Shown: positions 42,824 through 51,287 of the stretch, piece by piece
Layout of the letters: each line of letters opens with the position of its first letter
How positions within the stretch are numbered: position 1 is the stretch's first letter
Origin: JAPWJZ01 sp965279315
GTDB lineage: Bacteria; Pseudomonadota; Alphaproteobacteria; Micavibrionales; UBA2020
Assembly: GCA_965279315.1 (NCBI GenBank)
Contig: OZ257145.1
Span: forward strand, 124,001 to 188,000
Length of the DNA: 64,000 nt
Direction: 5' to 3'
Position numbers and translations under genes: made by a program
The notes under the pieces: model-generated
What the model saw: the letters and a program-made list of their open reading frames with translations, nothing else
Databases searched by the model: none
Told to the model about the DNA's origin: nothing

Positions 42824-44854
42824 TCAGGGATGCGACAATTGCGCGACGGAAGCCACCATGGGGCCACGAACCTTGTCCTGCGCCACGTAAACCGGCCAGT
42901 CGCCTTCCGCCACGCGGTCGAGCGATTCGACATCCTGGCGGTGCTTGATGCGGTAGATCCAGAAATTGGTCATCACGCGCTCGACGAAAATCCGTGTTTC
43001 GGCAACGGGGATCGATTCAATGAACAGCAGGGGGTCGCCGGTGTAACGCGTGTTCTGATCCCAGCGCGCCAGCTTGCCGGGGCCTGCGTTATAGGCGACC
43101 GCCAGCTTGAACAGGTTGTTCGACACATATTCGGTTTTCAAAAGCTCGCTCAGGTATTTCTGGCCGAGGTCGATATTGAGCGTCGGGTCCTGCAGTTTTT
43201 CGCCGTCGATATTGTCACCGTTCTTGCGCGCGACATGTTTCGCCGTCATGGGCATCAGCTGCATCAGCCCGACCGCGCCGGATGACTTGTTGGACGCCGT
43301 CCAGTCGAATTTCGATTCCTGGCGGATGAAGGCATAGACCAGCGCGCTATCGACCGTGAAGCCCTTGGCGGGTTGCCACGGCACATCGGGATAGAGCGCG
43401 GAGTCATACAGCTTGCCGTTCTTGCCGCGGAAGGACGAGCCCATGCGCATCGCAAGCGCGGGCATCCCGTTATCGGTCGCCATCGCGATCATGGCTTCCT
43501 GCAGCACGATATTGTCGCCGGGGTTCATCTGGCGCAGTTCGAGTTCGGCCAGATCAGGGTGCTCCGCCTTCACCAGCGCAAGCGCGCGGCGGCCGGCGGG
43601 CAGCTGCATCAGCGCCTTGACATGTTTCTCGGTCAGCTCCGGCGTTTTCCAGTTGAATTTCGCCTGCTCCATGCCGAGCGCCTTCATCGCGATCAGGCCG
43701 TAAAAGGTGCGCGGGAATTCCGCCGCGCGATGCAGCCAGATATTCACGTTCTGAGGCTGGCGCGCGCGCAGGTAAGAACGCGCCGTCCAATACGCGCCTG
43801 CCGCCGACATCCAGGCGGAGGTGCGGCTGGAACGCGCGGTCAGTTCAAACAGTTTCGCGGCCTGCGGATATTTACCGAGCTGCCATGCCGACAAGCCGCC
43901 GATCCAGCCCGCCAGCGGCACATCGGTGCCGGAGCGGAGCGCGGATGCGCTCGCAAGCTCATACGCCTTTTCGATCTTGCCGTTGTAGAAATAGGAGGCC
44001 GCGACATCGCCCTGCAGCGCGTCGTAATCGGTCACGGGCAGCAGTTCTTTTTTCTTTTCAAGGCGGCCCAGCGACGACGTGGGCGCTTCGCCGATATTCT
44101 GGCCGACCGACTTGATCAGGTCGCGCTGCGCGGGGGCATGGCTGCGGCTGCTGATATAGGGCTGCGCCAGCTGGCCGACGTCGAAATCATGCATGCCGTA
44201 AACGCCGCGGCCGATGCGGGGGGATGCGAGGCGTTCGGTGTCTTTTTTGGTCTTCTTTTTCTGCGCAAGGTCGTAGATGCGCTGCGCGCCCGGATGGTCG
44301 GCGAAACGCTTCATCCAGTCGGCGAGTTCCTTATAGGTCGTTTTGTAATCGGGGCTGTTATAGCGCTGGTACAGCACATGGCCCATCAGGCGCAGGTCGC
44401 CCAGTTTCTCGATCTCGGCATTCGCATGGGAAAAGCTGCCGACATCCTGAAAGGCGAAGATATGGGCATAGCGCGCCGCGTCTTCGTCCGACAACCGGCG
44501 GTTTGACCCGCCACCGAGCCCGCTGAACATGCGGTCGATCAGCGACGGTTCGCGCGAAAACACCGAGGGCGACAGGCGGAGCTCTTCGGGATTGCCCGAG
44601 GAGGGCCGGATGGCGGACAGCGCGGCGACGTCGACGCCCGTCAAATCATTCGCAATCACGGGCGCCTGCCCCGGCTTTCGGCTGGGGCGGATGGCGTGCG
44701 CGAAGGACAGTTTTGATTTTGCGGGGGCAGCCGCTTCCTGGCCGGGTTTGCGCTTGGGCAGCGGAATGTCGACCGCAATCGCCGTCCCCGCGCATCCAAG
44801 CACGAGGGCGAAACCGATCGATCCTAAAACATATCTGCGTTTTTCAATTTCCAA
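42824..44854 (-). CDS. Soluble lytic transglycosylase (Slt-like)
   Basis: This 676-residue envelope enzyme has a short N-terminal membrane signal (YVLGSIGFALVLGCAGTAIA), a long superhelical region (about 130-500) and a C-terminal SLT domain. FIRQESKFDWTASNKSSGAV holds the catalytic Glu, followed by GLMQLMPMTAKHVA and AVAYNAGPGKLARW, the standard motifs. It cleaves murein between MurNAc and GlcNAc, forming anhydro ends. Alphaproteobacterial length is normal. It is transcribed alone, in the same direction as the unknown gene downstream. Confidence 0.94.
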   Translation of the reverse strand: MEIEKRRYVLGSIGFALVLGCAGTAIAVDIPLPKRKPGQEAAAPAKSKLSFAHAIRPSRKPGQAPVIANDLTGVDVAALSAIRPSSGNPEELRLSPSVFSREPSLIDRMFSGLGGGSNRRLSDEDAARYAHIFAFQDVGSFSHANAEIEKLGDLRLMGHVLYQRYNSPDYKTTYKELADWMKRFADHPGAQRIYDLAQKKKTKKDTERLASPRIGRGVYGMHDFDVGQLAQPYISSRSHAPAQRDLIKSVGQNIGEAPTSSLGRLEKKKELLPVTDYDALQGDVAASYFYNGKIEKAYELASASALRSGTDVPLAGWIGGLSAWQLGKYPQAAKLFELTARSSRTSAWMSAAGAYWTARSYLRARQPQNVNIWLHRAAEFPRTFYGLIAMKALGMEQAKFNWKTPELTEKHVKALMQLPAGRRALALVKAEHPDLAELELRQMNPGDNIVLQEAMIAMATDNGMPALAMRMGSSFRGKNGKLYDSALYPDVPWQPAKGFTVDSALVYAFIRQESKFDWTASNKSSGAVGLMQLMPMTAKHVARKNGDNIDGEKLQDPTLNIDLGQKYLSELLKTEYVSNNLFKLAVAYNAGPGKLARWDQNTRYTGDPLLFIESIPVAETRIFVERVMTNFWIYRIKHRQDVESLDRVAEGDWPVYVAQDKVRGPMVASVAQLSHP

Positions 44855-45458
44855 AATCTTCTACCTGGCGGTTAAACCGGAAGCCCGAGATTCGTAGCCC
44901 AGTTTTCCCCTCTTTGCAAATTTTTACATAATTCATAAAATTGAACGGTGGTTTCAGAAGGTTATCCACAGTGTCTTTTTAGTAATTATGGAAACAATAC
45001 ATCAAATCACCGTTTTCACCCCTCACCAGATTCGGAGCGCGCGCAGGAGAACGCGCCTGCTTCGAGTCCAGTTTCCTCGATCAAGGCTTGAAAGGCGAAA
45101 ACAGAACGTTACGATTTACGCAATTTTTTCTTGACTTATATGCAGAGTTATGAAACACTGGAGAGGATGGAAAGGCGTGGCGATGGCAAGAGAAGGCAGA
45201 AAAAGAGATAAAAAACAGCTCAAAAACTACCTCCGCAGCCTCTTTGTCTTTTTCCTGACAATTTTTCAGCAAAACAGCCCCGCGAAAGCGGGGTTTTTGC
45301 TGGCGCGCGCGGAATCTCCCCGACAATTTGGTCACGGATATGCCGCGATTTGCCCGACCGGGGCATTTTCCGGTGCACGATGCGCGCAAACCGTGCCATC
45401 CTTTTTCAATTTACCGCGCAGGGGCGGGGATCTACTGTTGAACAAAGGAAGCAAGCCC
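44855..45458. other. 604-base region without a clear gene, containing a DnaA-box-like site and a terminator
   Basis: This gap separates the divergent transglycosylase and ankyrin genes. The left half is AT-rich and includes TTATCCACA at about 44960-44968, a perfect match to the DnaA box consensus, but only one copy. A GCGCGCAGGAGAACGCGCCTGC inverted element lies near 45040. The right half holds a clean hairpin terminator on the plus strand at 45271, so something short may be transcribed rightward upstream of it. The in-frame codons between 45150 and 45458 span that terminator and are not counted as coding. Confidence 0.6.
45271..45298 (+). terminator. Rho-independent terminator inside the 44.9-45.5 kb gap
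   Basis: CCCCGC-GAAA-GCGGGG followed by TTTTT is a textbook intrinsic terminator on the plus strand (also A-rich on the left). No protein gene ends upstream of it, so a short RNA is possible between about 45100 and 45298. Confidence 0.75.
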
Positions 45459-46586
45459 ATGTCCGTGCCTGAAGAAGACCAGCTGTTTATCGCCATCGAT
45501 AAGAAGGAGCATGCCGAGGTCCGTGAACTGCTGGCGAAGCTCGGCGCGAATATTCGCGGCAGGGATGGTTCTACCCCCTTGCTCGCGGCGCTGCGGTCGG
45601 GCGACCGGCGCATTTTTGAGGCAGTTCTGGCGCAGGGCGCTGATGTCAACGATGCGGGCGGAATGCCCTTCACCCCCCTGGTACTCGCCGTTGCCGCCGG
45701 CATGCATGGCGAAGCGGAGCTTTTGCTGAAACACAAGGCAGATGTGAATCTGGGCACATTCGGCAAGCAGGCCATCAACTATGCGATTATTCACAACAAG
45801 CCGCTGTTGCTGCGGGCATTGCTGAAACAAGGCGCAGTGATCGTAGGCCCTTGGGGTGCTGCACATGCACAGCTTGAATTGGCCGTGGGGATGGGTCACG
45901 ACAGAATCGCATTCATCTTGCGGGAAAAACTGCCGCCGCCCACGCCCGACGATATCCAGCGCGCGCCATATCTGGAGGCTTTGTATGCGGGCAAACCGCT
46001 GCCCGCCGACGTCGTTGCGGCGCTGGCGAAGACCGTGCAGATGGTGCGCAGTTCATTTCCGCTGGATACGATGGATGCGGAGAAGGATGCGCAACTGCCC
46101 GTCGAAAGGCTGGAGGCGCTGGCGAAAAAATATGGCCGCGGAGAGCATGTGCCCATCGACAAAAAACAGGCTTATTATTATTCGGAACTTGCCGCGTCGA
46201 AAGGCTCGCTCGATTGCCTGAGCGACATTGCGCTCGACCATGTCAACGGCCTCGGCGCTGTGCCGCGCGATCTTGAAAAAGGTTTCAAATACTTCGAGGA
46301 ATACGGCGAGCGCCTGCTGCTGGAAGGCGACCACGCCGACAAGGTGGTTTCCTATGTCCTTTATTATCCGCTATGCCTTTTCTGGGGGATGGGCTGCGCG
46401 CAGGACCGCGAGAAGGCGCAGCGATATCTGCTGGCAGCGGCAGCGCAGGGCTTTGACGCTGCAACCGAACTGGTAGGAAAAGGCGAGACATGCCAGATCC
46501 TGACCATCATGGGGGATTTTCCGGGCATGGAGGCGCTTGACCCTGCGGATATGCTGCAGCTTTTCCGCGGCGCAAAACCGAACTAG
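45459..46586 (+). CDS. Ankyrin and Sel1-like repeat protein
   Basis: From ATG 45459 behind AAAGGAAG the protein has 375 residues. The N-terminal third comprises ankyrin repeats (GSTPLLAALRSGDRRIFEAV, GADVNDAGG and FTPLVLAVAAGMHGEAELLL). The second half contains Sel1-like units such as KQAYYYSELAASKGS and DREKAQRYLLAAAAQGFDAA. Both are protein-interaction repeats, and the mixture in one chain is less common. No signal peptide is present, so it is probably cytoplasmic. It converges with the uracil-DNA glycosylase gene. Partner unknown. Confidence 0.8.
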   Translation: MSVPEEDQLFIAIDKKEHAEVRELLAKLGANIRGRDGSTPLLAALRSGDRRIFEAVLAQGADVNDAGGMPFTPLVLAVAAGMHGEAELLLKHKADVNLGTFGKQAINYAIIHNKPLLLRALLKQGAVIVGPWGAAHAQLELAVGMGHDRIAFILREKLPPPTPDDIQRAPYLEALYAGKPLPADVVAALAKTVQMVRSSFPLDTMDAEKDAQLPVERLEALAKKYGRGEHVPIDKKQAYYYSELAASKGSLDCLSDIALDHVNGLGAVPRDLEKGFKYFEEYGERLLLEGDHADKVVSYVLYYPLCLFWGMGCAQDREKAQRYLLAAAAQGFDAATELVGKGETCQILTIMGDFPGMEALDPADMLQLFRGAKPN

Positions 46587-46591
46587 CGGTT

Positions 46592-47464
46592 TTAGGAGAC
46601 AATCCCCAATTCCTTCAGCTTCGCCTTCAGCTTGAGCAGATCCGCCCAGGCATGGCGTTTTTCGGCAGGGGAGCGGAGGAGATAAGCGGGGTGGAACATC
46701 GGGAGCGCGGGGATGGGGGATTTCAAACCCTCGGACACATGCTCCAGCCATTTACCGCGCAGGCGCGTGATGCCGCTGGCCGAACCGGTCAGCGCCTTGG
46801 CCGACACGCCGCCGAGGAACACCACCACGGCGGGGTTCACCAGCTCGATATGGCGCAGGATAAACGGCAGGCTAAGGGCGACTTCGGAATCCGTGGGCGC
46901 GCGGTTGCCGGGCGGACGCCAGTTGATGATGTTACTTATATATACGTTTTCGTCGCGGCTCAGGCCGATCGCGCCCAGCATCTTGTCGAGCAGCTGCCCG
47001 CTGACGCCGACGAAGGGCTTGCCCATGCGGTCCTCGTCCGCGCCCGGCGCTTCGCCGACCAGCATGACGCGGGCGGCGGGGTTGCCATCGCAGAACACCA
47101 TCTGGGTCGCCGTGCGCTGGAGCGCCAGCCCCTTGAACCCCTGCAGTGCTGCCTGCAATTCATCCAGCGATTTCGCGCCGGCTGCCAGCAGTTTCGCGTC
47201 GCCCATCGCCTCGACCGCGCCGATATCGAGGGGCGGCGGCGCTTTCGGCACCGCCAGCGTCGCGGGCATGGCGGGCAGCGGGCGGTTGCCGGGGACATAA
47301 GCTTCGCCCCCCTCTTCCGCTGGCGTATTTTGCGGGAATGCCATGACCTTTTCAGCCAGCAGGGTGCGGTCGACCGCTTCGTCGCCGATCGCTTCATCCG
47401 CGCCGGAGTCTATATATAACTGCAGCAGCTCTGGCAGGCTGGGTGCTTCATCGTTCAAGGTCAT
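46592..47464 (-). CDS. Uracil-DNA glycosylase family 4-like protein
   Basis: This 290-residue protein has the UDG superfamily motifs VGEAPGADEDRMGKPFVG and, at the end, MFHPAYLLRSPAEKR, typical of type 4/5 enzymes that remove uracil from DNA. ISNIINWRPPGNRAPT and VVFLGGVSAKALTG also fit. Type 4 enzymes hold a 4Fe-4S cluster by four Cys. This protein has only one Cys in total (VFCDG), so it cannot bind the canonical cluster. About 100 residues of linker precede the fold. It is divergent from the ETF-QO gene. Confidence 0.86.
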   Translation of the reverse strand: MTLNDEAPSLPELLQLYIDSGADEAIGDEAVDRTLLAEKVMAFPQNTPAEEGGEAYVPGNRPLPAMPATLAVPKAPPPLDIGAVEAMGDAKLLAAGAKSLDELQAALQGFKGLALQRTATQMVFCDGNPAARVMLVGEAPGADEDRMGKPFVGVSGQLLDKMLGAIGLSRDENVYISNIINWRPPGNRAPTDSEVALSLPFILRHIELVNPAVVVFLGGVSAKALTGSASGITRLRGKWLEHVSEGLKSPIPALPMFHPAYLLRSPAEKRHAWADLLKLKAKLKELGIVS

Positions 47465-47556
47465 GACCGGAACTTTAGCAAAACCGCGGCTGTTTTTCGC
47501 TATCGCTTTAGCCGTGCGGTTGTAATATTTTTGCTGATGAAGAGAGGGTTTTGATT

Positions 47557-49185
47557 ATGGATACTCCGCGCGAAGTCATGAGCTATGATGTGGTGATCGT
47601 GGGCGCTGGCCCCTCCGGCCTGTCCGCCGCCATTCGTCTGAAACAGCTCAACCCCGACCTGACCGTCTGCGTCCTTGAAAAGGGCGGCGAGGTCGGCGCG
47701 CACCTGATGTCGGGGGGCGTGTTGGAGCCGCGTTCTTTAAACGAACTTATCCCCGACTGGAAGGACAAGGGCGCGCCCATCACCTGCGCCGTGACCGAAG
47801 ACCGTTTTTATTTCCTGACCAAATCATCCGCCATCCGCCTGCCCACCCCGCCGCCGATGGATAACCACGGCAATTACATTTTCAGCCTCGGCGCGTTCGG
47901 CAAATGGCTGGCGGAGCAGGCGCAGAACCTGGGCGTTGAAATCTATCCGGGATTTCCGGCCGCCGAAGTTTTGTACAATGAAGACAATTCGGTGAAGGGC
48001 GTCGCGACGGGCGATATGGGCATCGGCAAGGACGGCCAGCCCACAGCCGCATTCCAGCGCGGGATGGAGCTGCACGCGAAGCAGACTTTGTTCGCCGAAG
48101 GCTGCCGCGGATCGCTGACGCAATTGCTGTTTAAAAAATTCGACCTGCGCAAGGATTGCGACCCGCAGACCTATGGCATCGGCATCAAAGAACTGTGGGA
48201 AGTGCCCGCCGAAAACCACAAGCAGGGTTTGACCGTGCACAGCGCGGGCTGGCCGATGGATGCCAAAACCTATGGCGGGTCGTGGATGTACCATGCCGAA
48301 AACAACATCATCTCGATCGGTTTCGTGATCGGCCTCGATTACCAAAACCCGTACCTCTCCCCCTATCACGAATTCCAACGTTTCAAGACACATCCGGCGA
48401 TTGCCAAATACCTGAAGGGGGGCAAGCGCATTTCCTACGGCGCGCGCGCGCTCAGCGAAGGCGGGCTGCAATCGCTGCCGAAACTCACCTTCCCCGGCGG
48501 CGCGCTGGTGGGCGATACGGCAGGGTTTTTGAACGTGCCCAAGATCAAGGGCACGCATGCCGCGATGAAATCGGGCATGCTGGCGGCGGAGTCACTCGCC
48601 GAAATGTTTGCGGCGGGCGACCCGACGGGCAAAGAGCCGGTCGGCTATACGCATAAATTCAAGACCAGCTGGCTGTTCGAGGAACTCAACCGCGTGCGCA
48701 ACATCCGCCCGAGTTTTGCCAAGGGCTTTATCCTCGGCTTCCTTTATTCGGCGATCGACACCGTGCTGCTGCGCGGGAAAGCGCCGTGGACGTTCCGCAA
48801 CCATGCGGATAACCTGAGCCTGAAGAAAGCTAAGGACAGCACGCCGATTGATTACCCGAAGCCGGACGGCGTGCTGATGTTCGACAAGATGTCGTCGGTG
48901 TTCATTTCAAACACCAACCACGAGGAAGACCAGCCCAGCCACCTGAAGCTGAAAGACCCTTCCGTGCCGATCAATTACAACCTGCCCGAATACGCCGAGC
49001 CCGCGCAGCGTTACTGCCCCGCCGGCGTGTACGAAGTCGTGAATGACGACGCGGGGAAACCAAAATTCGTCATCAACGCGCAGAACTGCGTGCATTGCAA
49101 AACCTGCGACATCAAGGACCCGACGCAAAACATCGTCTGGACCACGCCACAGGGCGGCGGCGGACCGAATTATTCGGGGATGTAA
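47557..49185 (+). CDS. Electron transfer flavoprotein-ubiquinone oxidoreductase
   Basis: The 542-residue protein (ATG 47557) carries an N-terminal FAD-binding motif, VVIVGAGPSGLSAAIRL, the GG-like VGDTAGFLNVPKIKG segment, and a C-terminal 4Fe-4S ferredoxin region (CPAGVYEV and NCVHCKTCDIKDPTQNIVW). It passes electrons from fatty-acid and amino-acid oxidation via ETF to quinone at the membrane. Length and motifs are normal. It is monocistronic here. The etfAB genes are not in the window. Confidence 0.97.
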   Translation: MDTPREVMSYDVVIVGAGPSGLSAAIRLKQLNPDLTVCVLEKGGEVGAHLMSGGVLEPRSLNELIPDWKDKGAPITCAVTEDRFYFLTKSSAIRLPTPPPMDNHGNYIFSLGAFGKWLAEQAQNLGVEIYPGFPAAEVLYNEDNSVKGVATGDMGIGKDGQPTAAFQRGMELHAKQTLFAEGCRGSLTQLLFKKFDLRKDCDPQTYGIGIKELWEVPAENHKQGLTVHSAGWPMDAKTYGGSWMYHAENNIISIGFVIGLDYQNPYLSPYHEFQRFKTHPAIAKYLKGGKRISYGARALSEGGLQSLPKLTFPGGALVGDTAGFLNVPKIKGTHAAMKSGMLAAESLAEMFAAGDPTGKEPVGYTHKFKTSWLFEELNRVRNIRPSFAKGFILGFLYSAIDTVLLRGKAPWTFRNHADNLSLKKAKDSTPIDYPKPDGVLMFDKMSSVFISNTNHEEDQPSHLKLKDPSVPINYNLPEYAEPAQRYCPAGVYEVVNDDAGKPKFVINAQNCVHCKTCDIKDPTQNIVWTTPQGGGGPNYSGM

Positions 49186-49191
49186 AAGCGG

Positions 49192-49899
49192 TTACCCGCC
49201 CCTGAAACTCAACTCGCCGTTGTGGATGAAGCAGGATTTGCTGAACAGTGAGAGATCGAGCGGGTTTGGCAGGCGCACATCCGACATATCCGGCAGCGGC
49301 TTTGATGCGGGCTCAAAGCTGCGGTCGATTTGGGAAATGAAAACAAAGATCACGCCCTTCGCCGCTGCAAAATCCTTCAGCTGCTTCACCTGAACCGATA
49401 GCGGCGGCGTGTCGCGTTTCTGGTCGAGTAGTTGCAGGTAGTCGATCACGGCAAGCGTGCCGCGCGGCGCATCCGCCAGCTGTTCCATGATATAACCTGC
49501 ATGGATGCCGTCGGAACTGTCGAGGCGGAACAGGGCATCGTAACGCGCAGGGCTTTCGCCGATTTTATCAAACAGTGCGACAACATCCTTCACCGTATAT
49601 TCCAGCGTGAAGAAATGGCTGCGCTGTCCCTGTTTCATGGCCTCCACCGCCAGTTCAAGGCTGAAACGGGTCTTGCCCTGCCCCGGCCTTGCGCCGACCA
49701 GCACCCTGTCGCCGTCGACAAGGCGCGGGAAAAGTTTCGCGGATGGGGCACCGCCCGCCTTCGATACCAGCAGGCTCCAGCCGTTATAGCCTTCTTCCAC
49801 CGCGATATGGTCGAGTGCGGCATGGAGCGGGATATCGCGGTCGCGCGACAGCAGTTTGGCTTTGCGTTTCAGGTGGTGCACGGGCGCAGAGAGGGTCAT
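49192..49899 (-). CDS. DnaB-like RecA-fold ATPase, short form
   Basis: The 235-residue protein has a helical N-terminus (KRKAKLLSRDRDIPLHAALD), then Walker A GARPGQGKTRF, the DnaB-like LEYTVKDV strand, Walker B TLAVIDYLQLL and VFISQIDRSF, the equivalents of the replicative helicase C-terminal domain. The DnaB N-terminal primase-binding domain is absent and the C-terminus is short, so it is a stand-alone ATPase rather than the replicative helicase. Similar short proteins exist in alphaproteobacteria. Role unknown. It ends seven bases from the convergent ETF-QO gene. Confidence 0.8.
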   Translation of the reverse strand: MTLSAPVHHLKRKAKLLSRDRDIPLHAALDHIAVEEGYNGWSLLVSKAGGAPSAKLFPRLVDGDRVLVGARPGQGKTRFSLELAVEAMKQGQRSHFFTLEYTVKDVVALFDKIGESPARYDALFRLDSSDGIHAGYIMEQLADAPRGTLAVIDYLQLLDQKRDTPPLSVQVKQLKDFAAAKGVIFVFISQIDRSFEPASKPLPDMSDVRLPNPLDLSLFSKSCFIHNGELSFRGG

Positions 49900-50080
49900 G
49901 GCAAAAGAACTCCTGTTATGCGGGCGGTCGCCGCAACCCCTCCTTATGCCTTGAGCCCGAACAGTTGTTCGATGAAATAGATGCCCCGCACGAAAAATGC
50001 TTCCCCGTCGGAGGGGGGAGGCGCGGGCAGCGCCTTGCCCTTACTCTAGCAAAAACGCATCGAAGATGAAAGCCGGGGCG

Positions 50081-50971
50081 TTAAGCCTTGGGCGCTTTCG
50101 GCGGGCTTGGCTTTTTCTTGACGGGCGGGTTGTCGAACAAGGATCGTTTCGTCTTGTCCATCTTGAAGTTCGGGTTGGCGGGCAGGTCGGCGGCGTCCGC
50201 GCCCTTGGGGAACATCAGGGGCGGATATTTGGATTTGTCGAAGGGTTTCCAGTCGCCTTCCTTTTGCGCCAAACGGTCGATGACGGCGGCGATGGTCAGC
50301 GCATTGGCGGTCATGCCGATATGGCTGCCATAGACTTCGATATTCTCGGTATTCGTGGCGGCAGGATTGAGCGAGGCTTTCCAGTCCACAACGCCGTCGT
50401 TTTTCGAGAACATGGAGGTGGTGGGCACGGGCGGGGGCGTGAGGCCGCGCGCTCCGATGTCTTCCACTTCGTCATGGACTGAATTGGGGTTGAAGAAACT
50501 GTAGAGTTTTTTCAGGTGCTCCGACGTCGCTTTCGCGGTGTCGTCCAGCGACCCGAACGGCGTGCCGAGGGTGATGACGTCGCGCACCATGTCGGGGAAT
50601 TCGCGGGCAAGTTCGCGCGCATAGACGCCGCCGAGGCTGTGGCCGACCAGCGTGACCTTTTGCCCGCCATTGTCGTCGAATACCTGCTTGAGGCGTTTTT
50701 TCAGGTGCGTCGCGGTCTTTTCGTCAAAGCCGAGGTTGAAACCGTTATCCCAGCCATAGACCTTGTATCCGCGCTCCTCGACCCGTGTTTGCAGCGGCAG
50801 GGTGAAAATATCGCTGGTGAGGAACCCGGGGAAGAAAATCACCGGATGGCCATCGCCCTTGGGCAGGCTGTCCTTGATCAGCGGCCAAGTGGTGGCGAGC
50901 GCGGCATATTCCAGCCCCGCGCGATGCATTTCAGTCGCGGAGTTAAATGCGTCCTTGAGGCGTTTGAGCAT
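50081..50971 (-). CDS. Lipase-like alpha/beta hydrolase
   Basis: From ATG 50971 (MLKRLKDAFNSATEMHRAGL) the 296-residue protein shows an alpha/beta-hydrolase core: HPVIFFPGFLTSDI, then the nucleophile elbow GHSLGG in VTLVGHSLGGVYARELAREF, and VYGSHIGMTANALTIAA as the probable His region. Such proteins are esterases or lipases, with PGAP1/triacylglycerol-lipase-like neighbours. No secretion signal is obvious from this start. A longer reading to 51079 would add a weak hydrophobic N-terminus. The Pro/Lys-rich tail is low complexity. Confidence 0.82.
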   Translation of the reverse strand: MLKRLKDAFNSATEMHRAGLEYAALATTWPLIKDSLPKGDGHPVIFFPGFLTSDIFTLPLQTRVEERGYKVYGWDNGFNLGFDEKTATHLKKRLKQVFDDNGGQKVTLVGHSLGGVYARELAREFPDMVRDVITLGTPFGSLDDTAKATSEHLKKLYSFFNPNSVHDEVEDIGARGLTPPPVPTTSMFSKNDGVVDWKASLNPAATNTENIEVYGSHIGMTANALTIAAVIDRLAQKEGDWKPFDKSKYPPLMFPKGADAADLPANPNFKMDKTKRSLFDNPPVKKKPSPPKAPKA

Positions 50972-51287
50972 GACAGCTTCGCTTTCGTAACGATTCTTAA
51001 CAGGAATGTGTGTGCAGGGATGTTGCTCCATAACTATTGCGGCGGCAAGGCACAATCGCCCTCCTGCCGCAGAAAACAAGGAAATAGCGGGAAAATCGGC
51101 AATTTAATGTCGGCTGTACGCAACATGTTTGCGCGCAGTTGGAACAAAATGTCGCGGGGAATTAATACTCCGTACCCGAAGCGTACTCACCAGATATTAA
51201 CCTTTGTTGTGTAAAAAGGTACTTAGGGGAAAAGCCCTAAAAGCCACCTATATGATGAAGTGTCTATGTAAACTACAGCAGAAGGGA
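50972..51287. other. Divergent intergenic region
   Basis: These 316 bases separate the leftward lipase-like gene and the rightward TPR lipoprotein gene. Alternative N-termini of both extend into it. The AT-rich stretch at about 51150-51230 (TTAATACTCC, ATATTAACCTTTGTTG) is the likely promoter of the TPR gene. No other gene is visible. Confidence 0.5.

Noticed and set aside
45150..45458. 103-codon N-terminal extension of the ankyrin/Sel1 protein
   Set aside because: It contains an intrinsic terminator, lacks a ribosome site and has no similarity to the repeats; the ATG at 45459 has a good site.
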